Source: Variovorax paradoxus | Lineage (GTDB): Bacteria; Pseudomonadota; Gammaproteobacteria; Burkholderiales; Burkholderiaceae_C | Length of the DNA: 64,000 bases | Reading direction: 5' to 3' | Assembly (NCBI RefSeq): GCF_018614875.1 | Contig: NZ_JAGGNW010000002.1 | Location: 310,001-374,000, forward strand | Part shown: in pieces, positions 8,075-16,349 of the stretch | Numbering within the stretch: position 1 is the stretch's first letter | Layout: each line of letters starts with the position of its first letter | Made by a program: the position numbers and the translations under genes | The notes under the pieces: model-generated | Database searches by the model: none | Told to the model about the DNA's origin: nothing | Seen by the model: the letters and a program-made list of their open reading frames with translations, nothing else

Positions 8075-8761
8075 CTAGCGCGCCGGCGCCTTCGCCCCGT
8101 CGATCAGAAGTTCCTCGACGATCAGGGGCTGGGCCGCAGCGCTCCCGCCCGGGATGGAGGTGCGGATGGCGTACACGCCACCCGGCACCGCGTCGGACAG
8201 CGTGAAGCGGTAGTTCTTGCTCGCGAACTTCTCGTACTTGGGCCGGTTCGGGTCATCGAGGAAAGGGCTGAACGCGATCTCCTTGCCCTTGACCGTGCGG
8301 CCCTGGTAGCGCAGCGAAACGTCGCGCACTTCGGCGCCCTGGTAGATCGCCGTGCGTATGCGCTTGCGGAAGTGGAATTCGGAGCCGCGCGTGAGGCGCT
8401 TCATCTCGCGCACGTCGTGCTCCAGAAAATAGAGGATGACGGGATTGCCATCCGCGGCGGGCACGTCGGGCACCTGCAGCTTGCGCGCACCGCTCAGGAA
8501 CACGCCCTTGGCATCGCAGCAGCGGCCGTCGTCCTTGGCGCTCAGGGCCACGGTGACGCTGTCGGCAAACGACTCTTCGAAGCTGCCGGTCTTGCCGAAG
8601 GTGTAGCGCAGCAGCATGGGCGCCTGCAGGCCCTGCAGCTGCGGTGTCATGAACAGCAGGCGCTCGGCGGGCGAGAAGTCGCGCTTGTCGGCCTCGGCGT
8701 GCGAGGCCGGGGAAGGCAAGAGCAGAACGCAGAGTGAAGAAGCGGCAATGGCGAAGCGCAT
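8075..8761 (-). CDS. Exported protein of unknown function in the xox cluster
   Basis: A 228-residue protein beginning MRFAIAASSLCVLLLPSPAS, a clear signal peptide with cleavage near SHA-EA. The mature protein appears beta-rich with a vicinal Cys-Cys pair in DGRCCDAKG and no recognised catalytic motif. It lies 16 nt downstream of the xoxJ-like gene, in the same orientation. I could not assign a family; a link to one of the poorly characterised mxa genes (such as mxaE or mxaH) is possible but not shown by the sequence. The frame is open 20 codons further upstream, but the signal peptide fixes the likely start. Confidence 0.72.
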   Translation of the reverse strand: MRFAIAASSLCVLLLPSPASHAEADKRDFSPAERLLFMTPQLQGLQAPMLLRYTFGKTGSFEESFADSVTVALSAKDDGRCCDAKGVFLSGARKLQVPDVPAADGNPVILYFLEHDVREMKRLTRGSEFHFRKRIRTAIYQGAEVRDVSLRYQGRTVKGKEIAFSPFLDDPNRPKYEKFASKNYRFTLSDAVPGGVYAIRTSIPGGSAAAQPLIVEELLIDGAKAPAR

Positions 8762-8777
8762 GGGAAGAAACGGCAAC

Positions 8778-9665
8778 TCAGTTGGTGGGAGCCCCGAACG
8801 ATGCATCGACCAGCGGAACACCGAATTCCTTCAGGATCGCCTGGATCTCGGGCCCCTTGGATTCGATCAGCCCCTCGATCTGCTGCTTCCATTCGCGTTC
8901 GCCATAGCGCACGCCCATGGCCATCTGGTAGTCGAGCCCAACGCCCTTTTCGGACTTCAGCGGCACCACGACGAGGGCCGGGTTCTTGACGCGCCGGGCG
9001 AAGTAGCCCGCGATCGGGCCCCAGACGACCACGGCATCGAGCTTGCCCTCGGCCAGGTCTTTTTCGACGATCTCGCCCGGGTACTGCGCGGGGTCGGCGC
9101 TCATGAGCTTGTAGGGTATGCCCTGCTCGAGCAGCCCATGCCGGTTGAGCCATTGCGAGGCCGGCGAGCGGTCGTAGATGCCGATGCGCAGCGACTTCAG
9201 CTTGGCCGGGTCGAGCTTGAGAAAATCTTCCGCCGAGGCCACGTTGTCCATGCCCTTGCCCTTGGGAAAAACCAGTGCGTAGGTCGAGCGGTAATAAGGC
9301 TTGGTGACCGAGACCTCGTCCAGCCCGACGGGCACGCCCATCACGATGTCGCAAGGGTAGTCCTGGCCCGGCAGCTTGAAGCGCAGCGTGTTGCGGAAGA
9401 AGGCCAGCCGCTGCGGGAAAGAGTAGTAGGTGACCGGCAGGCCCAGCGCCTTGCCGAACAGCTCGGCGATGCGGTTCTCGATGCCTTCTGCCTTGGTGTT
9501 GGAGAAGGGCATGTTGTTGGGGTCCTGGCAGACGCGCAGCGCCTTGCGCGGCGTCTCCTGGGCCACGGCCGGAACCAGTGCGCAGCAGCATGCCGCACCC
9601 AGCAAGCCCGCCCGCAGGTGGGCGCCGATGGAAAGGGGCCTGGCAGCATGCTGCCGGTTCGTCAT
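8778..9665 (-). CDS. xoxJ: XoxJ-like periplasmic binding protein
   Basis: A 295-residue exported protein of the periplasmic solute-binding fold, in the quinoprotein-dehydrogenase-associated subgroup. After a signal peptide (cleavage near VAQ-ET, about residue 36) comes LRVCQDPNNMPFSN, the hallmark of the MxaJ/XoxJ group, then DIVMGVP and a KLDAVVVWGPIAGYF segment. XoxJ is thought to help activate or mature XoxF rather than feed an ABC importer; the exact role is unsettled. The ATG overlaps the xoxG stop (ATGA), so the two are probably translationally coupled. The order xoxF-xoxG-xoxJ is the classical one. Confidence 0.88.
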   Translation of the reverse strand: MTNRQHAARPLSIGAHLRAGLLGAACCCALVPAVAQETPRKALRVCQDPNNMPFSNTKAEGIENRIAELFGKALGLPVTYYSFPQRLAFFRNTLRFKLPGQDYPCDIVMGVPVGLDEVSVTKPYYRSTYALVFPKGKGMDNVASAEDFLKLDPAKLKSLRIGIYDRSPASQWLNRHGLLEQGIPYKLMSADPAQYPGEIVEKDLAEGKLDAVVVWGPIAGYFARRVKNPALVVVPLKSEKGVGLDYQMAMGVRYGEREWKQQIEGLIESKGPEIQAILKEFGVPLVDASFGAPTN

Positions 9666-10066
9666 TTGTTTTCTTCCACTCGGGCGCGGGTGATCGCGCC
9701 GTCGGACCGGCCCTTGAGGTACGCGTAGAGCTGGTTGATGTTCTCCATCACCGCGGGGTTGTTGCCGAAGCTCTGCATGCCCTTGTCGAGCCGTCCGTCG
9801 CGCACGGTCTTGATGAAGTCTTCCTTCTTCATGGTCTTGAGGCTGTTGATCAGCGAGGGGCCGACCATGCCTTCCTGGTTCGGGCCGTGGCAACGGTCGC
9901 AGGCGGCGGAGCGCCAGGTGCGGAAACCCTTCATGGTTTCAGGGTCCACCTTGTAGCCGTCGGTGACCTTGTAGGGCGCGGGATCTGGCGCGGCAGTGGC
10001 CAGTGTGCAGGCCACGCCGGCAAGCAGGACGAGGGAAGGCAGCAACGTTGACTTACGAAATTTCAT
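9662..10066 (-). CDS. xoxG: Cytochrome c electron acceptor of XoxF (XoxG-like)
   Basis: A 134-residue exported c-type cytochrome. A signal peptide (cleavage near ATA-AP, about residue 25) is followed by the haem site C-D-R-C-H at about residues 56-60, and a downstream Met in GMQSFG that could be the sixth ligand. A class I cytochrome directly after xoxF is the expected electron acceptor of the methanol dehydrogenase. The gene lies 117 nt downstream of xoxF with a hairpin in between and overlaps xoxJ by 4 nt. It is shorter than MxaG/XoxG of many methylotrophs, so equivalence is by position and fold. Confidence 0.86.
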   Translation of the reverse strand: MKFRKSTLLPSLVLLAGVACTLATAAPDPAPYKVTDGYKVDPETMKGFRTWRSAACDRCHGPNQEGMVGPSLINSLKTMKKEDFIKTVRDGRLDKGMQSFGNNPAVMENINQLYAYLKGRSDGAITRARVEENK

Positions 10067-10102
10067 GGCTCCTGGGTCTCCGATATCTTTGAAAGTACGT
10101 GG

Positions 10103-10130
10103 GGGAGAGCCCTCCAGCGAGTGCTCTCCC
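10103..10130 (-). terminator. Hairpin between xoxF and xoxG
   Basis: A perfect 8-bp inverted repeat, GGGAGAGC (10103-10110) and GCTCTCCC (10123-10130), with a 12-nt loop, lies in the gap after the xoxF stop. No T-run follows on the leftward strand, so it is unlikely to be a full intrinsic terminator. It may be an attenuator or an RNA-stability element allowing more xoxF than downstream transcript. Confidence 0.45.
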
Positions 10131-10183
10131 GGTCCGCATGGTGCGTCTATCTATTCAATGAATGACGCCTCGGTCATAACGCC

Positions 10184-12010
10184 TCAGTTGGGCAATGCGA
10201 AGACAGTCAGCGAACCGCCGAGTTCGGTGTACTGGCTCAGTTCCTTGTAGCCGCCGACGGCGCCGAGCCCTTCGGTGCTCTTCTCGGGGTCGATGCCCGC
10301 GGCCATGCCGATGCCGGCCCAGCCGCCGATGCCCGAGAACACGCCGATGTACTGCTTGCCCTTGTGCTCATAGGTGAAGACGTTGCCGATGATCCCGGAC
10401 GGGGTCTTGAACTTGAACAGCTCCTTGTTGATGTCCTTGGCATCCACGCACTTCAGGTAGCCTTCCAGCGTGCCGTAGCAGGAGATCCCGCCGGCGGTGT
10501 TCAGCGAGCCGCTCCACACCGAGAACTTCTCGGCCTTGGTCTGCACGATCTTGCCGGTGCCCGCGTCCCACGCGATGAAGTTGCCCATGCCGCCATGGCT
10601 GCCCGGCGTGGGATACATCGACAGCGTGGCACCCACGTACGGCTGGCCCGCCGTGTACTCGACCTTGAACGGCTCGTAGTCCATGCAGACGTGGTTCGTC
10701 GGCACGTAGAAGAGCTTGGTGTTGGGGTCGTAGGAGGCGGGCTGCTGGTCCTTGCTGCCCAGCGCGGCGGGGCAGACGCCCTTGGTGTTGACGTCGGCGC
10801 CGTTCTGCGCGGTCGAGTACTTGGCCACCACCTGCGGCCGGCCGGTCTTCATGTCGACGTGGGTGGCCCAGTTCACCTTGGGGTCGTACTTCTCGGCCAC
10901 CAGCAGCGCGCCGGTCACGCGGTCCAGCGTGTAGCCGAAGCCGTTGCGGTCGAAGTGCACCAGCGCCTTGGTCGGCTTGCCCTTGACGTTGATGTCCGCC
11001 AGGATCATTTCGTTGATGCCGTCGAAGTCCCACTCGTCATAGGGCGTCATCTGGTAGACCCAGTTGACCTTGCCGCTGTCGACGTCGCGCGACCAGATGC
11101 TCATCGACCACTTGTTGTCGCCGGGCCGCTGCGACGGGTTCCAGGTCGACGGGTTGCCGGTGCCGTAGTAGACGGCATTGGTCGCCTTGTCGTAGCTGTA
11201 CCAGCCCCAGGTGGTGCCGCCGCCGATCTTCCACTGGTCGCCCTTCCAGGTCTTCAGCGAAGAGTCCTTGCCGACCGGCGCCATCTTGCCGTCGGTCCAG
11301 GTCATGGTCTTGGCCGGGTCCATCAGCATTTCTTCGTCCGGCCCGGTGCTGAAGCCCTTCCAGGCCAGCTTGCCGTCCTTGATGTTGTAGGCGGCCAGGA
11401 AGCCGCGCACGCCGAACTCGCCGCCGCTGATGCCGGTGATGACCTTGTCCTTGAAGACGTGGGGCGCGTTGGTGTTGGTGGCTCCGACCTTCGGATCGCC
11501 GTTCTTCACCGTCCACACCACCTTGCCGGTCTTGGAGTCGAGCGCGACGAGGGTGGTGTCGGCCTGTTGCAGGAAGACCTTGCCCTCGGCATAGGCGAGC
11601 CCGCGGTTCACGGTGTCGCAGCACATGACCGCGATCACCGACTGGTCCTGCTTGGGTTCGTACTTCCACAGGATCTTCTGGGTCTCGACGTCGAGCGCGA
11701 ACACCTTGTTCGGAAACGGCGAGTGCAGGTACATGACCCCGTCGACCACCAGGGGCGAACCCTCGTGGCCGCGCAGCACGCCGGTGGAGAAGGTCCACGC
11801 GACCTGCATCTTGCCCACGTTGCTCTTGGAGATCTGGTTCAACTTGCTGTATCGCTGGTTGAACATATCGCCCGCTTGCGTGGCCCAGTTCTTCGAGTTG
11901 GCGATGTTTTTCTCTACGTCGGCATTGGCAAGCGCCAAGGCCGGAAGAGCCAACATCGCGACGCCGATATGCCGTACGAGACGGCCGGCGATCTGCCTGG
12001 AAAACTTCAT
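10184..12010 (-). CDS. xoxF: PQQ-dependent, lanthanide-type methanol/ethanol dehydrogenase XoxF
   Basis: A 608-residue periplasmic quinoprotein of the eight-bladed PQQ dehydrogenase family, oxidising methanol or other primary alcohols and passing electrons to a cytochrome c. Seen in sequence: a signal peptide (cleavage near ALA-NA, about residue 28); vicinal cysteines in [10 protein letters not shown] forming the disulfide ring over [11 protein letters not shown]; and the active-site segment [11 protein letters not shown]. The Asp two residues after the catalytic Asp (D-F-D) is the extra lanthanide ligand of XoxF; calcium-type MxaF has Ala there. No mxaI small-subunit gene is present. A good ribosome site (GAGGAGAC) precedes ATG 12010. 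It is the first gene of the leftward cluster. Substrate range cannot be read from sequence. Confidence 0.95.
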   Translation of the reverse strand: MKFSRQIAGRLVRHIGVAMLALPALALANADVEKNIANSKNWATQAGDMFNQRYSKLNQISKSNVGKMQVAWTFSTGVLRGHEGSPLVVDGVMYLHSPFPNKVFALDVETQKILWKYEPKQDQSVIAVMCCDTVNRGLAYAEGKVFLQQADTTLVALDSKTGKVVWTVKNGDPKVGATNTNAPHVFKDKVITGISGGEFGVRGFLAAYNIKDGKLAWKGFSTGPDEEMLMDPAKTMTWTDGKMAPVGKDSSLKTWKGDQWKIGGGTTWGWYSYDKATNAVYYGTGNPSTWNPSQRPGDNKWSMSIWSRDVDSGKVNWVYQMTPYDEWDFDGINEMILADINVKGKPTKALVHFDRNGFGYTLDRVTGALLVAEKYDPKVNWATHVDMKTGRPQVVAKYSTAQNGADVNTKGVCPAALGSKDQQPASYDPNTKLFYVPTNHVCMDYEPFKVEYTAGQPYVGATLSMYPTPGSHGGMGNFIAWDAGTGKIVQTKAEKFSVWSGSLNTAGGISCYGTLEGYLKCVDAKDINKELFKFKTPSGIIGNVFTYEHKGKQYIGVFSGIGGWAGIGMAAGIDPEKSTEGLGAVGGYKELSQYTELGGSLTVFALPN

Positions 12011-12543
12011 AAATGTCTCCTCACATTTCAGTGGGTTTCGAACACGGTCTTGGCGGCAGCCTGCGGATCTTTCGATCACCTTGCCGAAAGCAGCGGACCG
12101 CAACATCCATGCCCGCCATTTCCACCCGCTGTGCCTCGCCATGCCGAGGGGCCGGCGATGCGAAGGCGCGAGTCTCCACTCGCAAGAGCCCCGGGCGAGG
12201 AGGCATGCACGCAGCGCGCGGCAACATGCCGCGACATACCGAGAGCGGCATCGGACCTAGGGAAATCCCGAGCGTTCGATGCACTGCGCGGCGCAGCACG
12301 CCACGCATTGCCGCGGCCTTGCATCGTGTGCGCATCAAATTTGACGCAAAGTGTCTCGTGCAAAGTAACGACGTCGAGCGCGGCGGGGCTAGCAAAGGGC
12401 CGCGGAGGCGCCGGCACGGGCAAACGGGCAGGGACTCGTCACAGTGAAAACCCTCGACTTCCAGAGGCACGAAATTTGCGGATTGGAAGCAAACGGCAAA
12501 TACCATTGAGACCCCCAAAGCCCGGCAGACCCCATCGTTCTAC
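12011..12543. promoter_or_regulatory. Divergent regulatory region between xoxF and the ABC cluster
   Basis: This 533-bp gap between divergent genes should hold the promoters of both clusters. Several open frames cross it, but none has a convincing start, codon bias or family. At 12335-12344 there is a perfect 10-bp palindrome, TCAAATTTGA, in an AT-richer patch, a possible regulator site. The 60 bases before 12544 are also AT-richer. No clear sigma-54 promoter was found, and I could not place a -35/-10 pair confidently. Confidence 0.5.
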
Positions 12544-13257
12544 ATGCTGCGAACCATCGACCTAACCAAGCGCTATGGCACGCGCACGGCGCTGCAGTCG
12601 TTGTCGCTGCATTTGCCCGCGGGCCAGTTCGTGGCGCTGCTCGGACCCAACGGCGCGGGCAAGTCGACGCTGTTCCAGGTATTGACCGGCATGTTCGCGG
12701 CCGACGAAGGCGAGGTCGAAGTGGCCGGCCATTCGCTGCGCCGCTCCGCCACCGCGGCGCTGCGGCACATCGGTGTCGTGTTCCAGCAGATCTCGCTCGA
12801 CCTCGACCTGAGCATCCGGCGCAACCTGCTGTTCCAGGCCGACCTGCACGGCCTGCCGCGGCGGCTCGCGAACGAACGCATCGCGTCGGCCTGCGAGCGC
12901 CTGAACATCGACGCAGATCTCGACCGCAAGGTGCGCGAGCTCTCGGGCGGCAACCGGCGCAAGGTCGAGCTCGCGCGTGCAGGCCTGCATCGCCCGGCCG
13001 TGCTGCTGATGGACGAGGCCACCGTGGGGCTCGATCCGAAATCGCGCCAGGACCTGCTGGCCGCGCTGCATGCGGACGTGCGCGAGCGCGGCGTGTGCGT
13101 GCTGTGGGCCACGCACCGGGTCGAGGAGGCCGAGGAGGCCGACCGCGTGCTCGTGCTGCACAAGGGCTCGCTGCTGGCGGACGGCACGCCGGCGGAAGTG
13201 AGCCGGCTGCTCGGGGGCGTCACGCTGGAAGCGGGCTTCATCGCGCGCACCGCCTGA
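12544..13257 (+). CDS. ABC transporter ATPase, PQQ-alcohol-dehydrogenase-associated (LutE-like)
   Basis: A 237-residue ABC ATPase with Walker A GPNGAGKST (about residues 34-42), a Q-loop FQQ, the signature LSGGNRRKVELARA, Walker B VLLMDEATVGLDP and the H-loop TH. It matches the subgroup of ABC ATPases found with PQQ-dependent alcohol dehydrogenases and is expected to pair with the ABC-2 permease at 15462 and the binding protein at 14299. In Methylorubrum the equivalent type of ABC system (lutAEF) takes part in lanthanide uptake; in pseudomonads similar genes lie in ped clusters. Which applies here is not decided by the sequence. No strong ribosome site is visible before the ATG. Confidence 0.88.
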   Translation: MLRTIDLTKRYGTRTALQSLSLHLPAGQFVALLGPNGAGKSTLFQVLTGMFAADEGEVEVAGHSLRRSATAALRHIGVVFQQISLDLDLSIRRNLLFQADLHGLPRRLANERIASACERLNIDADLDRKVRELSGGNRRKVELARAGLHRPAVLLMDEATVGLDPKSRQDLLAALHADVRERGVCVLWATHRVEEAEEADRVLVLHKGSLLADGTPAEVSRLLGGVTLEAGFIARTA

Positions 13258-13297
13258 CCAAAAAAAAAGAATCCGGATCAAAAAATGGAGACATCGA

Positions 13298-14302
13298 ATG
13301 CCGCAACCTTCTCTCTCGATTCCTGGCGCGCTGGTGCGTGCGGCGCGTGCCGCCGGTAGCGCGCTCGTGCTGGCCGCGCTCGGCGGCTTGGCGCTGGCGC
13401 AGGGCACCGCCTATGTATCGAGCGAAAAGGACAGCGCGCTCACGATGATCGACCTGGCGACGCTGACCGTGAAGGGCACGATCCCGACCTGCAAGCGCGC
13501 ACGCCACATCCAGCTGACGCCCGAGCGCCAGATCATGGTGGCCTGCACCGACTCCAACCAGGCCGACCTGATCGATCCCGCGAGCGGCAAGTCGGTGCGG
13601 CGCATTCCGCTCGGCGACGAGCCCGAGGCCTTCGACCTGTCGCCCGATGGCAAGATCATCTACGTGTCGAACGAAGACGCGGGCGAGGCCAGCTTCATCG
13701 ACGCGGCCAGCGGCAAGAAGCTGCGCTCGGTCAAGGTGGGTGCCGAGCCCGAAGGCGTCAAGGTCAGTGCCGACGGCAAGACGCTGTACGTGACCTCGGA
13801 GGTGGCGAGCCTCGTGCACGCGATCGACACGGCCAGCGGCAAGGTCGTGAAGAACATCCGGGTCGGCAAGCGCCCGCGGCGCATGGCGATCACGCCCGAC
13901 GGCAAGGAGCTGTGGGTCACCAACGAGCTGGGCGCCAGCGTCAGCATTGTCTCCACCGCCACGCACGAGGTGATCGACACGCTCAAGTTCGAAGTGAAGG
14001 GCGCGCGCGCCGAAGACATTACGCCCGTGGGCATCCAGATGACGAGCGACGGCAAGCGGGCCTTCGTGGGCCTCGGCCGGGCCAACCACGTGGCCTTCAT
14101 CGATGTGGCCGGCCGCAAGGTCGGCGCGCTGGTGCTGGTCGGGAAGCGGGCCTGGAACGTCACGCTCGACAAGGCGCAGGCGCGGCTCTACGTGGTCAAC
14201 GGCCTGAGCGACGACGTGACCGTGGTCGACGTGGCTGGCGCCAAGGCCATCAAGAGCGTTCCGGTGGGGCGCGTGCCCTATGGGCTCGTGATCGTCGAAT
14301 GA
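13298..14302 (+). CDS. PQQ-associated exported beta-propeller protein
   Basis: A 334-residue exported protein with an N-terminal signal segment (cleavage near ALA-QG, about residue 35) and about seven YVTN-type repeats, including TAYVSSEKDSAL, IIYVSNEDAGEAS, TLYVTSEVASLV, ELWVTNELGASV and RLYVVNGLSDDV. It belongs with the beta-propellers found in PQQ-dependent catabolism clusters and in lanthanide-uptake (lut) clusters. It may bind metal or cofactor in the periplasm, but this is inference. GGAGAC lies upstream of the ATG, after an A-rich stretch (nine A at 13260-13268). Its stop overlaps the start of the next gene. Confidence 0.85.
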   Translation: MPQPSLSIPGALVRAARAAGSALVLAALGGLALAQGTAYVSSEKDSALTMIDLATLTVKGTIPTCKRARHIQLTPERQIMVACTDSNQADLIDPASGKSVRRIPLGDEPEAFDLSPDGKIIYVSNEDAGEASFIDAASGKKLRSVKVGAEPEGVKVSADGKTLYVTSEVASLVHAIDTASGKVVKNIRVGKRPRRMAITPDGKELWVTNELGASVSIVSTATHEVIDTLKFEVKGARAEDITPVGIQMTSDGKRAFVGLGRANHVAFIDVAGRKVGALVLVGKRAWNVTLDKAQARLYVVNGLSDDVTVVDVAGAKAIKSVPVGRVPYGLVIVE

Positions 14303-15480
14303 GGATGCGCGCAACGGCTTCGTGGTTTGCGGGCGCGTGGTTGATGGCCGTGGCGCTCATGGCGCCCGCGGCGGCGGGCGCGGCCGTGCTCAAGGCCACG
14401 CTGATCACGCCCGGCGACGATCCGCGCCTGGAGCGTTCGCGCATCGAGCGCGCCTACCTCGGACATCCGGCCGGCCCGCTTTCCGAAGGGCTCGAGGTCG
14501 CGCTCGAGGAAGCGAAATTCGAGCTTGACGCAGCGGGCGCCGAAGTCGCGCTGGCCACCGCGCCGGCCGCTTCCGCGGAGGCGGCGCGCGCCGCGGCGGT
14601 GGCGGCCGAGAAGAGCGGCGCGGCGGTGCTGCTGACCGATCTGCCCGCCGAATGGACCCTGGCGGTGGCCGACGCCGTGAAGCTGCCGGTGCTGAACCTG
14701 AGCGATGCCTCCGACCGGCTGCGCCAGCAGGATTGCCGCGCCCGCATGTTCCACCTGATTCCCAGCGAACGCATGCGCAGCGATGCGCTGGCGCAGACGC
14801 TGGTGTCGCGCAAATGGAGCAAGCTGCTCCTGCTGGTGGGCGGCAGCCCGCAGGACGCGTCGCGCGCGGCCACCGTGCAGGCGTCGATCAAGCGCTACGG
14901 TTTGCAGGTGGTGGCCAGCAAGCCGTTCAAGCTCTCGGCCGACCCGCGCGAGCGCGACCTGGCCAACCCGCTGCTGCTCACGGCCGGCAACAGCTACGAC
15001 GCCGTGTGGGTGGTCGACAGCGACGGCGAGTTCGCCCGCACGCTGCCCTACCGCACCGTGCTGCCGCGGCCGGTGGTGGGCGACGGCGGGCTGGTGGCGC
15101 TGGCCTGGCATGCGCAGTTCGAACGCTACGGCGCGCCGCAGGTGTCGCGGCGCTTTGCCAAGGCCGCGAAACGCCCGATGACGGCGCAGGACTGGGCCGC
15201 GTGGATGGCCGGCAAGGCCCTGGCGGCCGCCGCCATTGCCGCGCCCAAGGGACCGAACGCAGCCTGGGCCCAGGCCATCGGCAAGGGCACGCTCGACGGT
15301 TCCAAGGGCACCGGCCTGAGCTTCCGGGCCTGGGACGGCCAGCTGCGCCAGCCCGTGCTGCTGACGGACGGGCAGGGCGTGATCGCGCAGGCGCCGGCCG
15401 AAGGCGTGCTGCATCCGCGCGACGTGCTCGACACGCTGGGCGCCGATGCACCGGAGAAGCTATGTCCGATCGCACGATGA
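14299..15480 (+). CDS. ABC transporter periplasmic binding protein, PQQ-ADH-associated (LutA-like)
   Basis: A 393-residue exported protein with a signal peptide (hydrophobic WLMAVALMAPAAAGAA) and a type I periplasmic-binding fold. Evidence includes VLLTDLPAEWTLAVADAVKLPVLNLSD, RMFHLIPSERMRSDALAQTLVSRKWSKLLLLVGG and YDAVWVVDSDGEFARTLPY. It is the usual substrate-binding member of ABC systems linked to PQQ alcohol dehydrogenases. The ATG overlaps the preceding stop (ATGA), and its own 3' end overlaps the permease gene by 19 nt, so the genes form one operon. The substrate is unknown; a lanthanide complex is a candidate because of the adjacent xoxF. Confidence 0.84.
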   Translation: MRMRATASWFAGAWLMAVALMAPAAAGAAVLKATLITPGDDPRLERSRIERAYLGHPAGPLSEGLEVALEEAKFELDAAGAEVALATAPAASAEAARAAAVAAEKSGAAVLLTDLPAEWTLAVADAVKLPVLNLSDASDRLRQQDCRARMFHLIPSERMRSDALAQTLVSRKWSKLLLLVGGSPQDASRAATVQASIKRYGLQVVASKPFKLSADPRERDLANPLLLTAGNSYDAVWVVDSDGEFARTLPYRTVLPRPVVGDGGLVALAWHAQFERYGAPQVSRRFAKAAKRPMTAQDWAAWMAGKALAAAAIAAPKGPNAAWAQAIGKGTLDGSKGTGLSFRAWDGQLRQPVLLTDGQGVIAQAPAEGVLHPRDVLDTLGADAPEKLCPIAR

Positions 15481-16349
15481 AAACGGAAACGCCCGTGGAC
15501 GAACATGCGGAGCCGCTGGCGCGGCGGGGCGTCGCCCACGCGCTGCAGGCGATGCGCGCGATCATGCTGCGCGAGCTCTACAAGTTCTCGCAGCAGACCG
15601 GCCGGCTGGTGTCGGCGCTGGTGCGGCCGCTCTTGTGGCTGGCCGTGTTCGCGGCGGGTTTCCGCAACGTGTTCGGGGTGGCGATCGTCGAGCCCTACGA
15701 CACCTACATTCCGTACGACGTCTACATCGTGCCGGGGCTGGTCGGCATGGTGCTGCTGTTCAACGGCATGCAGTCGTCGCTGGCCATGGTCTACGACCGC
15801 GAGATGGGGCTGATGCGCCTGTTGCTCACCGCGCCGCTGCCGCGGCCGTGGCTCTTGTTCTCCAAGCTGTGCGCGACGGCGCTGCTGTCGGTGCTGCAGG
15901 CGCTGGCCTTCGTGATCGTGGCGGCGCTCATCGGCACCGAGCTGCCGCTGCTGTCGCTTTCCGGCCTGCATGCGCTGGTGGCGCTGGCCGCAGGCGCGCT
16001 CATGCTGGGCGCGCTCGGGCTGCTGCTGTCGGTGCACATCAAGCAGTTGGAGAACTTCGCGGGCACGATGAACTTCGTCATCTTCCCGATGTACTTCCTG
16101 TCGACCGCGCTCTATCCGCTGTGGAAGCTGCAGGAGTCCGGCGCCGAGTGGGTGTACCAGCTGGCGCGCTTCAATCCCTTCACCTACGCGGTGGAGTGGG
16201 TCCGCTTCGCGCTGTATGGCAAGGACCCCGGCCTCGCGCCCTATGTGGTGCTGGGCTGCCTGGTTGTTTTCTTCGGGCTTGCCTGCTGGGGCTACGACCC
16301 GCAGCGCGGCTTCGGCGGCCTGACCAAGCGCGGAGGCGGCGGGCCATGA
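15462..16349 (+). CDS. ABC-2 type permease, PQQ-ADH-associated (LutF-like)
   Basis: A 295-residue integral membrane protein of the ABC-2 family with six predicted helices, for example LLWLAVFAAGF, YIVPGLVGMVLLF, LSVLQALAFVIVAALIG, LHALVALAAGALMLGALGLLLSV, MNFVIFPMYFLSTALYP and YVVLGCLVVFFGLACW. It should form the membrane part of the transporter with the ATPase at 12544. ABC-2 permeases are usually exporters, so the pairing with a binding protein is unusual and is a recurring oddity of this group. The start at 15462 has GGAGA at good spacing; a second ATG at 15477 overlaps the preceding stop and is an alternative. Confidence 0.86.
   Translation: MSDRTMKTETPVDEHAEPLARRGVAHALQAMRAIMLRELYKFSQQTGRLVSALVRPLLWLAVFAAGFRNVFGVAIVEPYDTYIPYDVYIVPGLVGMVLLFNGMQSSLAMVYDREMGLMRLLLTAPLPRPWLLFSKLCATALLSVLQALAFVIVAALIGTELPLLSLSGLHALVALAAGALMLGALGLLLSVHIKQLENFAGTMNFVIFPMYFLSTALYPLWKLQESGAEWVYQLARFNPFTYAVEWVRFALYGKDPGLAPYVVLGCLVVFFGLACWGYDPQRGFGGLTKRGGGGP

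Noticed and set aside
12021..12518. Open frames in the xoxF divergent gap
   Set aside because: No ribosome site, biased composition or recognisable motif; the segment looks regulatory.
13260..13268. A run of nine A before the beta-propeller gene, a possible slippage or terminator tract
   Set aside because: No hairpin precedes it, and it lies 29 bases before a gene start in an operon; too weak for a terminator call.
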